In this document: piece after piece, positions 33,601-44,509 of the stretch
Position numbering within the stretch: the stretch's first letter is position 1
Layout of the letters: each line of letters opens with the position of its first letter
From: Lytechinus variegatus
Taxonomy: Eukaryota; Echinodermata; Echinoidea; Temnopleuroida; Toxopneustidae
Direction: 5' to 3'
Length of the DNA stretch: 64,000 nucleotides
Assembly: GCF_018143015.1 (NCBI RefSeq)
Contig: NC_054754.1
Span: 19,967,094-20,031,093 of the forward strand
Program-made: the position numbers and the translations under genes
Notes under the pieces: generated by a model
Seen by the model: the letters and a program-made list of their open reading frames with translations, nothing else
The model's database searches: none
Told to the model about the DNA's origin: nothing

Positions 33601-36600
33601 TTCTATTCTAAGAACATTTCTTACCACTGCTTCGGACTTTTGGAGCACTTTGAGGTCCATGTAGCAGCCCGCCTCCGCGGATTTCTTCGAATTTTTGGAA
33701 TAAAATTTACTTATGTATCTCGACCTGATAGCTTCTTCTTTCTGAAGTCTTCTTAACACGTAACTGGCTTCACTTGTATGTACTAATGTAACCTGAATGT
33801 TAACCAAACCTGCCCACTTCAAGGTAAAGAGGGCGCTGTACGTCCCGTTCCCATGGTCGACAACTTCGCCGTCTGACGTCGAGCTCGCCTGGAAAGTGGA
33901 ATTTTTGGTGTAGATTTTGGCTCGGAAATAGTCTCCCCCGTAAGTCTTGCTCTCGTTTAGCCCATTTCGGGCTTGGATGATCAATCTGAGCTCATCGCAG
34001 ACCAGAAATCGTGAAGATCGTCCAGCAATATGAAATGTCGTGAAGTTTGGGTTGGTCATATTGAGCAAACTCGTCCAAGATACATGACTCGGAATCTTAT
34101 CCTCGTACGTATAACGTCTGCGCCTCTGTTTTGACATGAGATTCGGACAGAAGGGGTGAACAGTAAGATTTGTCCATTCTTTCGTCAATGCCTTTGGTTC
34201 TGCCAAGTCCTGTGAATAAACAAATCAATGAAATGGAAAAGTATTAAATCGGAGGGAAGGTCTGTGCAATATTTCACGTTTATTAGTTCATCCGTTCCCA
34301 ACTGAACCCCTAATTGAGATAAATGATTTTGGTTATATTCATTAAGATTTTCACTCCTTCCATTAATGGACAAGTCTACCCTAACAAAAAGTTAATTTGA
34401 ATAAAAAGAGAGTCCAACGAGCATAACACTAAAAATTTCGTCAAATTCGGATGTAAAATAAGAAAGTTATATATTTTATAGTTTCGCTTAATTTCACAAA
34501 ACAGTTCTATATGCACATCCTGGTCGGTATGCAAATAGAGCACTGATGACATCACTTACTCACTATTTCTTTTGTATTTTATTATATGAAATATGATTTA
34601 TTCCCAATTTCTCCTCACTTAACAAGCCTTGCTTTTTTATGCAGGTTCCCTCATATTTCACTCCTTTAGATTGTCTTTAATTCCAAATCGCTATTCTCTT
34701 TAATTTGAATTAATTGTTATGCCTTGTCTGATTTGTATTCTCATAAGTTTTCTGATATTGTATTCATAATTTTGTTTTTACTTGTGAAATATGTAAAATT
34801 GTCCTTTTTATGGTTCAGTCAAGTTGGTCCTTACTGTCAAATCTGTAATAATTGAAATATTCTATATTTCAAACAATAAGACAACAAAAGAAATAGTGAG
34901 TGAGTGACAGCAACGACTCTCTCATTTGCATGTCATTGAATTGTGCATAACTGTTTGTGAAAAAAGTGAAAATTTAAAATGTCATAACTTCCTTATTTTA
35001 CATCCGATTTTGATGAAATTTTCAGCATTTTCCTAGTTTGATTTTTCTCTGTTTATTCAAATCAACATTTTCTGAGGAGGACTTGACCTTTTATCGATAT
35101 CAAATAAATAACATACAACCAAGCAGTGAGAGAATTTTTAGAGGGAATGTCTGGCAATTTAATAGTAATGTTACCGACCAGTAGGGCAAGCATTTTTTTT
35201 TTACAAATATTTGTTGAATATAAAATATGAAAACCAATAACAACAGTTACAAAATTATTACAGATACAAAATTACAAATCATGGAAAAAGAACAAAAAGA
35301 CAATTAAATACACAAAGCAACCGGAAATGAAGCATTAATAGAATCAGGTATCAAACAGAGCCTTGAAACCATCGGAACTCAATGGTTTATTTTTAAATTA
35401 ACAGATAAATATGTAATATTTTAACAGGAGAAATATATAAGTTAAGAATTTATCCCATAGTATACCAAATATTTTCTGAAAAGTGGAAGCTCTGTGGTAC
35501 GTGATCAGGCTCCATTTTATTGAATATCAAAGCCCAATGTCGGGTATGGAAAAAATGCCTAAAATGATTTACAATAATTTGGATATTGGGTAAAATAAGA
35601 GAGCTCTTGGTAGGTTAATATGTATGGAGGATTGCTATTCAGTCAATTTAGCCAGTATGAAAGGCAGTAGAAATACATGTACTTCGTTTTTCAGGCTCAC
35701 AAAATCCTGCACACCCGTTTGGCCCTTTTCACAAAAATAAGTTCCCTTTTGTTTGTTTCATTTTTTTAATTTTCGGGCAATCGTAGTTTCGATGACGGCT
35801 TTAACTCAGTATACGCATGCCAATCAAAACTGTAATTTGTCTAGAACGAAGACCTACTCCATTCACTGTGTTCCGTGTTCTGAAGTCAGGTTTAACTTAA
35901 ACTCAGGTTTAAAGTTGTGGTTTAAGTATGGATAGCCAATTGTTACATAAATCACGAACAGTAGATATATCATATTTCAGCTCATTTGACTCTCAAATCA
36001 TTCATAATTGTCTAGGAAGTATAAATAGATTGTTGTCTTCGCCATCGATGAATCAGGAAAGAGCACAGTAAACATAAGAAACATACAACTTAATAACAAT
36101 TTTGACATTTTTGGCTTTCCATAAATTTAGCACAAAGTTAAACCATGGTCTAAGTAAAGTTAAACCTGACGTCAGAATATGGGCCTCTGTGTCAAATAAA
36201 AGAAGCCTACGTACGTGAGAGAAAGTAGTCTCACTACTTCAGACTCTGCATGTACATATTACGCAAAAAAATCTGTGCCTCCAGATTGTTTCTCCATATC
36301 ACGCGATGGGTTTGGGTATGTGTCGCGTAGGGGACCCCCTTTTTACACTCAAATTTCCGTTTTAAGGCATAGCATTTTTACCGGGCATTTTTATCTTATT
36401 GAGAAAAAGAACAAAGAAAGTCGCCCAATTAAAGCATAGCATTTTTTCCTATCAACAAAAAGGAAGAAAGAAATCCGCTCCATAGCTTCGCATATTTTCC
36501 GTTACGCCGTTCCGGCCGTATTGAACTGCTACAATGAGCTGCAATTTTGGTGAAAAGCGGCCACAGAGCACACCCAGCACCCGTGCCGACGGGCTAGCTG

Positions 36601-37252
36601 CATGCACGTATGCCTGTTCCATAGGGATCATAATATACATCTCTATTATAGGCATGCATACGCACTCACAGGCAGGCGACCGTTCCAAAGACCCCCGATT
36701 CACAAACATTTGATTCGTAAACATCATGTGATAAATACTGAACTTCTTGTATATCGTCCCCCGGGCGGGGGGGGGGGGGTACTCGACCAAAAAAGTGGTA
36801 GCTACTGTAGTTCCGCAAAAGTCCGTTCCGAGGACCCTCCTTTTTACAATAAGCCCGCTCCAATTAAGGCCCCCGTTTTTTGTCTCGCCCGCGGCACATA
36901 CCTACCACTTTTTTTGGTCGAGTACCCCCCCCCTCCCCGCCCGGGGGACGATATACAAGAAGTTCATTATTTATCACATGATGTTTACGAATCATGAATC
37001 TCATTGTATACTATGGGAGGCAGAAAACATTTTTTTTTATAGTAAACATCCTAATTGAATCAATTCCCCATGAAATCGGACGCTTGTATTCATGGTTTGA
37101 CTTACCACAAACAATCTATGTGGCGCCCTCTTGCGAGGAGAAGTGTGGATGTATTGGTCGTCCAATGTTGTCAAGTGCATCGTTACGTAAACAATAAATA
37201 GTGACCCCATACAAATCACTCCGAAATACAATCGCCACCTTCTTGACGCCAT
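26793..37252 (-). CDS. NXPE-family protein, paralogue 2 (complete, 584 aa)
   Basis: Exons in transcript order: 37106-37252, 33625-34209, 32467-32615, 30780-30835 and 26793-27610. They total 1755 nt with one continuous frame. Residues 1-49: basic start (ASRRWR), a membrane-spanning stretch at about 10-27, then a basic stalk, so a type II Golgi/ER anchor is inferred. Residues 50-244: neurexophilin-like Ig fold. Residues 245-312: Cys/Trp linker (NFTD, PWFC). Residues 313-584: PC-esterase domain with GDST (Ser379) and DYVH (Asp556, His559). The length is that of ordinary NXPE proteins. Family knowledge: members are Golgi-type proteins, and human NXPE1 has been linked to sialic-acid O-acetylation of mucins. 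A comparable glycan-modifying role here is inference. The start codon sits in AAGATGG, a good context. The gene converges on paralogue 1. Confidence 0.9.
27985..28835 (-). mobile_element. LINE 3' end: RT tail, 3' UTR with stem-loop, GAATT tail
   Basis: Minus-strand frame 28581-28811 encodes a typical RT C-terminus (LLAKNTFLFNGPKFWNSL, NSFKRKLKRILLNSY). The 3' UTR runs to a GAATT-repeat tail at 27980-28002. It holds a perfect 11-bp stem GGGGGATCCAC (28140-28150) pairing with GTGGATCCCCC (28174-28184) around a 23-nt loop. It lies in intron 4 of NXPE paralogue 2. Confidence 0.8.
28836..29325. mobile_element. hAT-like MITE, 490 bp, 8-bp target duplication
   Basis: Ends CAGAGGCGTCGAT and ATCGACGCCCCTG (12 of 13 inverted matches, starting CAG). 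CCTCTGGC is duplicated at 28828-28835 and 29326-29333. The interior has CTCGCGCTTCGCGCTCG words and a TA/CA run at 29176-29245. Interior relatives occur at 50160-50450 and around 52270 and 54100. Confidence 0.75.
29335..30100. repeat. Element of ~170-bp tandem units between 13-bp inverted ends
   Basis: Ends GTCTCACCTGCAT (29335-29347) and ATGCAGGTGAGAC (30088-30100). In between, three to four units of about 165-190 bp share TTCATTGACC, AATGACC and TTGACCTTGATCATGTGAC. Near the right end is a GCC-triplet run (30040-30055). Confidence 0.75.
30101..30779. other. Intron 4 part of NXPE paralogue 2
   Basis: No exon or repeat boundary recognised between the tandem element and the 56-nt exon. Confidence 0.4.
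30780..30835 (-). CDS. NXPE paralogue 2, 56-nt micro-exon
   Basis: Acceptor ACTGAAG and donor CCAG|GTAAGT on the minus strand. One base completes Trp; SNRLITGSDHTIVVHHEP follows; one base starts Gly. Same length and phases as 7511-7566. Confidence 0.85.
30909..31446. repeat. Fold-back element, GGGAAGTTCAGCCTAAC family
   Basis: Left TAAAAGGGAAGTTCAGCCTA and right AGGGTGGACTTCCCGTTTA. The arms are partly complementary over about 200 bp, with TGACGTCA-like words in both halves. Confidence 0.7.
31447..32466. other. Intron 3 of NXPE paralogue 2
   Basis: Includes a C-run at 31790-31804. At 32385-32450 there is a fragment of the MITE family seen complete at 55618-55878 (CCATAGTTGTGGTTGAT, AATCGTAAC, ACGGGGCC). 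No exon recognised. Confidence 0.5.
32467..32615 (-). CDS. NXPE paralogue 2, 149-nt exon
   Basis: Acceptor GTTACAG, donor ACCTG|GTAAGT. Encodes NGSCNFTDTRTGTPWFC and ends KLSFT plus two bases of Trp. Phase 0 in, phase 2 out. Confidence 0.9.
32700..33510. other. Intron 2 of NXPE paralogue 2
   Basis: No exon or repeat recognised. Confidence 0.4.
33515..33597 (-). mobile_element. tRNA-derived SINE head fragment
   Basis: Minus strand: A box TGGTCTAGTGG (33578-33588) and B box AGTTCAAATCC (33534-33544). It starts fewer than 30 nt beyond the splice donor of the adjacent NXPE exon. Confidence 0.65.
33625..34209 (-). CDS. NXPE paralogue 2, neurexophilin-like domain exon
   Basis: Acceptor TTCACAG, donor GCAGTG|GTAAGA. 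585 nt, phase 0 both ends. Carries CDELRLIIQARNG, GDYFRAKIYTKNST and HGNGTYSALFTLKW. Differs from paralogue 1 mainly by a four-codon shorter loop before FLVCDE and by its last ten residues. Confidence 0.92.
34367..35092. repeat. 0.73 kb fold-back element in intron 1 of NXPE paralogue 2
   Basis: Left ATGGACAAGTCTACCCTAAC and right GAGGAGGACTTGACCTTTTAT. Arm pairs include TCGGATGTAAAATAAGAAAG with ATTTTACATCCGATTTTGAT, and CACTATTTCTTTTGT with AAGAAATAGTGAGTGAG. Confidence 0.75.
35093..35867. other. Intron 1 stretch, nothing recognised
   Basis: AT-rich. A T-run near 35190 followed by AT-rich text could be a LINE 3' end in minus orientation, but I cannot name it. Confidence 0.35.
35868..36187. 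repeat. Fold-back MITE, GGCCCGTATTCTGA family, copy 2
   Basis: Near-copy of 21413-21727: CCGTGTTCTGAAGTCAGGTT at the left, CGTCAGAATATGGGCC at the right, and the same internal AATCAGGAAAGAGCACAGTA block. Confidence 0.85.
36711..36994. repeat. Near-perfect 284-bp palindrome
   Basis: Left arm from TGATTCGTAAACATCATGTG through TATCGTCCCCCGGGCGGGG to GTACTCGACCAAAAAAGTGG. The right arm carries the complements in mirror order, ending TACGAATCA. Arms of about 90 bp enclose about 100 bp. It lies in the first intron of NXPE paralogue 2, about 110 bp from exon 1. Confidence 0.85.
37106..37252 (-). CDS. NXPE paralogue 2, first coding exon (membrane anchor)
   Basis: 49 codons from ATG at 37252 to donor TTTGTG|GTAAGT. 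A basic N-terminus, a hydrophobic run (FGVICMGSLFIVYV) and a basic stalk (SPRKRAPHR) fit a type II signal anchor. Phase 0 out, matching the next exon. Confidence 0.82.
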
Positions 37253-40200
37253 CTTGGATTAGTCCAAAAATAGAGTTCATGCGAATCTGCAGGATGGCAA
37301 AATTACATGAGAAAAATTATTTGGATGGTTCAAGTTTTTTTGGCCAGCCGTGAATTAGAGACCAAATCAAATTTTCAGCATAATCTAAATGCGGTGGGTT
37401 TCCAATATTTGAAAATTATTTCAATTTAATTACATCTTTATGTTAATTTTCAGAATTTTAAACTTTATAAGTACCAGCCGATGTTTTATTTATTTATTCA
37501 TTTCAAATATTTAATATATTTATATGTGGATAACCTTCCGACAGAATTAATATTTCAAATAGTCTGTAAAAACAGAATTAATATTTTAAATGGTCTATAT
37601 AGGCACGGCTGGTGCTAAGTGTTATTCTATTTTTTTAAACTTTGTAATTTTTCCATTTTACGTTGTTAAAATCTGAAATAAGATTGATAACTATATTAAA
37701 AAGAAATGATAGATTTAAGATTCAAACGTTGAAACTTTGGTTCCAATTTGTTTTCTTCATCTTTTTTAAAATTCGATTTAGTTTAAAAGCAAAAAAGTAA
37801 AATTAATTTAACTTTGGTGTAAATTCACAGCTTAATTCTGGGATGAAAACGAACATTCAATAGAGTACAACCTTCTTAACGCTATGTGATAAATATAAAA
37901 GAGAAGTTTTTCAATGTTAATCTTCTTGACATGCTCGCCTAACTCATCTGTATTAGATCACGCATTTGTAGCTTAATGGATGTGGACATCGCAGGTACAT
38001 TAATTGACAGATTTCTGCGCGGCCTGCAAAATGTATTAATGACCTGAAAAGTGATTTGATTTGCTTTTATGTAATCTCTTGCCCAATAAAGATAGGTAGA
38101 CACTAAATAGCAATGCTAAACAAATGTTTTACTCTCAACATTATTAAAGTTAATCTACCCATGTTCTACCGACAATCAGAGACTGTATACTCAACCACTA
38201 TGCAATTTTTTCATTTAATTAACCCATATCGAAAATAAATTTTGAAATAGAGGAATCTCAGAAAAAAAATAATGGGTGTATTTTGAGTTACCAATAAAAT
38301 CATCCCCTTGCCTTTATCTTCCTTTTCTCTGTCTACTCTCTCTCTCTTCTTCTTCTTCTTCCTCTCTGCATTTGTGAGACATTTTACATCATCGCTGCGA
38401 CATTATCGGTTGTAATGTAGCATCGGCGTGATGCTTCCATCATCTCAGCGTACTCAATGATCACAACACAAAATGATTGCATCTAACTTTAAGTCCACTT
38501 CTTCATGGCCAACTTGAGTCAAACATGCCATATTTGTATCTATACCCGATTTATACCCGAGCCCATCGTGTGCGTATACTGGAATCCAAAAATGCCCATT
38601 GGACATACACAAAAATCTTTCAGTTATTCTTGATTTACTCAAAATGAAATGAATACTGTGGACTTTTGGTCGATAAGGAGGATGAGTGGGGGAGGGGGGT
38701 CTGTAGCCCCACAGTCCGAAACGTGAAAAAAATACAATATGATTGTGGTGTTTGTTTTTTCTTTCTTTTTGCATGGTCAGCCCCCCTCCCCCACAAACAC
38801 TTTTGGCTCACCCCCCCCCCCCCCGAAACCGTTGGCGAGGTCCATGAATAACATCCCCGACACCAATAAGAAAACACCATGGACTAGACACGAGTGTAAA
38901 ATGATTGATGGTTTGGTGCCGTCTTCAATAAACACGTGAGGTGTACTTTCGACACCACGTTTTATTTCGGTTTAGCAGAAACTCTAACATAGACCCGACT
39001 CATTGCTAGAAAGACGAAGGTTTGATTGTCATGCAGTGCTAACATGGCTAAGATCACGTCGATGCTAATACTTTAGACATTCTATTAAAACTTATAATAT
39101 GGAGGAAGACCAGTAGATATTTGCCCACTTTTTCTGTGCATATATTTATAATCATTTGCTGGCATATTGGGATGAATAACAGGGCACGCAAACATTTGCC
39201 ATGTTTGCATAAGTAAATAAGTAACAAGGGCGAGGGCGTGTTATTACACGAAAACACGAACATTTGTATGCAAACGTATTCTTTGAAAAAAAGAGAAACC
39301 CATGCATTTTCGGGATGTGTGATGGATGCAGGAGTATATTGCTGGTATTTTACAAGAAAAAATGTACATAATGTTACGAATTATTCCACGAACGAACTGC
39401 AATTGCAGTACAAATCAAACAATTTTATCTTCAAAAATAATTTCAAAGGAAGATCATTTATTCACAATAATTTGAAAGTATATAAAAAAAAAAACGCAGT
39501 CATGATTTAGAAAATAAAGTACAACTTTAAACATCTTTATGTTATTTGTCGTTTAAAATTGACGTAATGAGCTACTAGTATAAAATTTGAGAAGGCATAT
39601 TATGTCGTTTGTGACAAAACTTCTTATAATTCCCGAACGAGCAAAGCAAGCATTTTTAAGTTTGAATGGAGATTCTGTGAGTAATTTTCATAATATTCAA
39701 AAGAAACATCAAATTACATCCCTTTTCCATTCAATTTTCTAAAAAATATTTTTCTGCTTCTTTTTTTGTTCTTTTTCTTTTTTCTTGGTCGTCGAACTGA
39801 CCCCCCCCCCCTTCTCTCTCTCTATACACAACAGGGGAACCAATAATTCATCTAGTACATAAAGCTATGCATAACTTTGGGAACGCATTGGTGAAAAAAG
39901 GTGGGAACAGAACATTATGGCAGCAAAATTATCGTTAGGTGATACAGAGTAAACACTAAAACACTTAATAGTTTACAGTGTTAGAAAATCTATCCGTAAA
40001 ATAAAAGAACACCTGTAGTCTTACCAGATTGCGTAATCTTACAAAAAATTGGTATTTGGTGTGTGGAATCTTACAAATTTCCTTCAATAAAACACCCTTT
40101 CCCCTTTTTTCAACAGACTTGTTCTGTTGAATTGTAGGAAAATTCCTGTTTCATGAATTTATAGATTGATCTTGTTATTATTTTCTGCAAAATCTTCTTT

Positions 40201-41390
40201 TTTCCTGTAAAATCACGGGTTTTTTTTCAACAGTATACATGAATGGCTGCTAATGATTATGGAAGGCCTCTTAACAGATTTCTATGTTGTCAATTGATCA
40301 AAAGGATGATCTAAATTTGTCGAAAATTGAATACAATCGCTTCTCTTTTGCTTATTTTTATTTTACTTTTGTATCAGTAGATCTTCATAGATAAATACAT
40401 TTAAAAAAATGTTTTCAAGGGGGTGTTACAATATCTAAGCTCTTTCTTTTGAGTGCACACGGCCTTTTTTTCTAGACTATACTATTCATTAATCTATATT
40501 CAACATATGGATTATAAATTCTCAAAAATAAATCCCCAAAATCTGCTTACACATATGATCGTATGTTAGTTCTCTTAATATTATATTAATTGAAATTTGA
40601 TTATTTGCAAACTGAATGGCACACTCATAATCCATGTGAAAACTTGCATATTATTTTTATCAATTATCAATTTTAGTTTGATTTTGTACTTTTATCCAGC
40701 TGTTAGCTCTTTCTCAAATGTGAATAAACTACAGCCAGCGAGGAATCATTTATATTCCAGTGGTACTTAATCAGGCTAGCAGAAACTTATTTATAGATAG
40801 ACTTAGTAATTATCAGTACTTTGACATGGCAAACCATCTAAAAAGCAAGAACTGTCTCGATACATTGATGTTATGTATAAACTACGGCCGTTTGTATACA
40901 GACTGTATTTCAGGATTACAATAGACTGAGAACCGTACGACTGTACTCGATCTGGATATTTTGACCACACTGGTCCACTATTTTCTAGACTTAAAATATT
41001 AAAAATTGCTGATATTCTTATAACGCAAATTGTATCTTTTAAGTAAAAAAGAGTTACCTTTATAATTCTGTGATGATTTTACTGTAAATAGAGACATTTA
41101 TAGCTATCCAACTATAGACATTCATTTGATTTTTATCTTAGCTCATAAATCTACCAAACATGTAGGACCTAGCATCTGGAATTCATGACCTTTACGTACG
41201 AATTTGTGACAATGTTTTATCATTCCAGAAGAATATGAAGGATTTATTTCTCTCAGAATACTGTAAATTATTTTTTCATATACTTTCATAACTGAGGTCA
41301 ATGATTGTTTTTTTTTTTCATTCTAGATACAATGATGTTAGTTCCTACTATACATGTATATCACTATCAATGTAATAAATGTGTAAAGAG
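37253..41390. other. Upstream region of NXPE paralogue 2
   Basis: About 4 kb without a defensible exon. The 5' UTR on the minus strand has an out-of-frame ATG about 34 nt before the start. G/C-run repeat debris occurs at 38690-38830 and 39800, a CT-rich tract at 38330-38365, and AT-rich sequence elsewhere. No core promoter motif could be asserted. Confidence 0.4.
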
Positions 41391-41403
41391 CACACGTTTG
41401 TGG

Positions 41404-41652
41404 AGCTTTGTGGCGCAGTGGATTAGACTTCTGACATTGAAACAGAGGGTCTTGGGTTCGAATCCCAGCCATGCCGTAATTTCCTTTAGTCAACCATGAG
41501 ATGAATGAGTACCTGGGAGGAATTCATTCCTTGTAATGCCACCGCGCTGTAAAAGGCTGCGGGGCTATAAGTCAGGGTAATAATATCCAAGTCCTTTGGA
41601 AGCGCATAGGGACGTTATGACATAATTTGAAATGCGCTATACAAGAACTGCG

Positions 41653-41704
<52 letters not shown>
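41404..41704 (+). mobile_element. tRNA-derived SINE with (ATT)n tail
   Basis: A box TGGCGCAGTGG (41411-41421) and B box GGTTCGAATCC (41455-41465). The non-tRNA body contains TACCTGGGAGGAATTCATTC and AAAAGGCTGCGGGGCTA. The 3' end is GAAATGCGCTATACAAGAAC plus ATC/ATT repeats. That end resembles the LINE tails at 20325-20355 and 49110-49150. Confidence 0.8.
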
Positions 41705-41705
<1 letters not shown>

Positions 41706-42018
41706 CTGTGTTGAATAAATTGGACATTACAAACTGTGGAATAATGATGATGATAATGATATTGATAATAATAATGATGATGATAATGATAATAATAACA
41801 ATATAATACACTAGAAATATATTTTAACAATATTGTGATGAATATTATGTGCATAACAATCATAGATGATGCAGTTAATGATGATGGGAATCAGAGTGGA
41901 TTGAATAAGATATCCAAGCCGTACATGCATAATTGCCACACTTGTATGTACAGACGATGCAACTACAAAAATACAGTTCAAACTGGAACAAAGTATTATA
42001 AAAAAAAAAATCGGGCTT
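41705..42018. other. Microsatellite-rich spacer
   Basis: GAT/AAT runs at 41745-41810; otherwise no feature. Confidence 0.5.
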
Positions 42019-42213
42019 ACCTCTAATGCGGAGAATAGCTAATCCCCTTAATGCTTTCAATATATTATTGAATGCGATAACATTATTCAACGAACGTGAT
42101 CGAGAGTAGGCTTCTTTATCATGTTCACTGTAGACTATGCGAAGAAAGATTTTGCGGAATTTGCTTGCAGGCAATACCGATGTACTGTCGAAGATGGCGC
42201 CTTTTTCTTTCAC
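42019..42213 (-). other. Possible exon with good donor, role unknown
   Basis: An open minus-strand frame reads KEKGAIFDSTSVLPASKF and on to LRIRG, ending at donor TTAGAG|GTAAGC (42019/42018). It could be a 5' exon of a gene running toward NXPE paralogue 2, or chance. No acceptor partner or homology seen. Confidence 0.2.
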
Positions 42214-42622
42214 CCAATCAGGCTAAGCAGGAATAAGTGAAATGAATTGTTTCTGTTTGTATTTATAAGTTATGTTAATATTTACCCATAATTCTACGAA
42301 TAATTATGTTACGATGTGCGCCTACATTATTTTTGCTCGTTGTTTATTGATGCATACTTCAGTTTGTACTGAATAAAGGCTAAAAAGCATTTTTTTAAAG
42401 GAAAAAGTGAGGAGCCCGTTCTAATTACGGAACCAGTTTGACCAGAAAATAACAATGAACGATTTGTGATGAGCCGCCTATTACGATCTCCTACAAATTG
42501 CAATAAAGCAGCGATGACCAATTCATAAATGATGTTTATAACCACAACATAAGAATGATTAGGCCTAATATATAGGCGTAAATATTCACATCTATGGCAC
42601 GCACCTTAAAAACCATAACATT

Positions 42623-43117
42623 AAAGGGGAATGAAACCTTTGGAACAAATAGGCTTGTGTAGAAACAGAAAAATCAAAGAATAAGAATAAAGAAAGTTTG
42701 AGAAAAATCGGACAAATAATGAGAAAGTTATGAGCATTTGAATATTGCAATCCCTAATGCTATGGAGATCCTCCCATTGGCAATGCGACAAGGATGTGTG
42801 ATGTCACTGATGAACAACTTTCCCTTTGGTGGACTATAAAATACCCTCAAAATGTCTCTTTTTGCTTTTTCTTCTGATGATACAAACTCTCTATATACTA
42901 AAGTAATGGGGAGAGTACTGTTGTTCACAAGTGACATCACACATCTTTGTCTCATTGCCAATTTGCTATCTCCATAGCCTTAGTGATCGCAATATTCAAA
43001 TGCTCATAAGTTTCTCATTATCTGTCCGATTTTTCTCAAACTTTTGTTGATCTGTTTCTTTGATTTTTCTGTTCTAACACAAGCTATTTTGTTCCAATGG
43101 TTTCATTCTCCTTTAAC
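42623..43117. repeat. Fold-back element, copy 2 of the 1748-2322 family
   Basis: Left ATTAAAGGGGAATGAAACC and right GGTTTCATTCTCCTTTAAC. The arms contain AACAGAAAAATCAAAGAA with TTCTTTGATTTTTCTGTT, and GTGATGTCACTGATGAACAA with TTGTTCACAAGTGACATCAC. Confidence 0.8.
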
Positions 43118-44105
43118 AACAACAAGAAAACAAACGGTCCACTCTGGACCGACAAAAGGTATTTATATACGGTATTTCTAATGACATACCTATCGGTCAA
43201 TATGGACTTCGTTTCGTTGGTATGACTATATAGCATTAGCTTATACCCTATCTAGACCGGGATATTTTGGGAGAGCATATGGCCGGAGGGGGGGGGGAGC
43301 ACAGAGCCCCCCCCCCCACCTCTTGAGATCTCGAACGTGAACGAGCTTGGGACTTGATTTACGAAATTGTATGGTAATTTATTTCATGCGAATTGCTATT
43401 AAATGATTATTCTAATTTATGCGTAATCAGTATGCATAATCACACTTTTTATTTTAACTCCCTAAATAAAGCTCCAAATGTTCAATTTTTTCACAGAAAC
43501 TCTTTGTTTTTTTTTTCAAATGTACGTGAAAAGTGCGATATCAGATCAATTTCTTATATATTATATTTTTTTTTATTTCTTATATATTTCTTTGTTTTTT
43601 TTATTTTGTGTTTCATTGTGTTCAGGGAATCTTTTGAGATTATAAACAGTATGAAAGAAACCAATTTAGACCAGCAACACTAGAAATAATCATACATTTC
43701 TGATTTTTGGTTGAAAATATAATTTGCATTGACTTTGTACACAAAATCACATTATTGAGCAATTTTTGGTCTGAAGTGCACTTCGGAGCCGCGTACCCGG
43801 GCGTCGCAAAATTGGTCTCAGAAGTGCGCAAGACTTGAAAGTAAAATGTCAGCGAGCGGCGCGGTCGAAAGATTTCGCGTGGCGAAAACATAGTGCGAAT
43901 CGTTGAGCAGGGAGGGGGTCTCCGAGCCCCCCCCCCCTCCGCCTAGATAGGATTTGCACACACAAATACACGACACCGACTTCGATACTTAGATATTTAT
44001 TTTGTTTCAGATAACAATCTCGTCATGTCTACAATGCTTGAAAAAGATGGTGAGACGACAAGATCTTGGATCTCGTTATGTCTACATTCTGTGGGAGAGA
44101 TGATC
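43118..44105. other. Spacer with G/C-run repeat debris
   Basis: CCTATCTAGACCGG (43248) and CCGCCTAGATAGG (near 43940), each next to long G or C runs, may be the ends of one inverted-repeat element of about 0.7 kb. Otherwise no feature. Confidence 0.4.
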
Positions 44106-44107
44106 AG

Positions 44108-44275
44108 ATGACGGTTGTTTCCTACCGGTACCCAATTAGCACCTGGGAGAGAGTGGCAAAATGTGGACTGATGCCTTGCCAAATGGCGCTAGGCCATGAT
44201 GGAATTCGAACACACGACCCTCTGATTATAAGGCGAGAGTCAGAACCGCTTCACCACGGCGCGCTTCCACACTTT
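44108..44275 (-). mobile_element. tRNA-derived SINE
   Basis: Minus strand: A-box region CGCCGTGGTGAAGCGG (44245-44261) and B box GTGTTCGAATTCC (44200-44213). Confidence 0.6.
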
Positions 44276-44509
44276 TCACTAATTGTCTCTGGTTATAGAT
44301 ATCTCTCAGGATCGTTAAAGTCAAAACTAAACAGATCAACATTCATTAAAATTGGGCAAACAATGACATCGACGACCTATCGCCAGAGTTAACAATGGTC
44401 AAAGATCAAACATGTTTTGCAGGAGAAAGGCGATCGGGCTCCAATATTGCCAATAGTTCGTTTGTTTTGAGTGAGGTCACGTCCAAAGTAAATGATAGTG
44501 CCCTATTTA

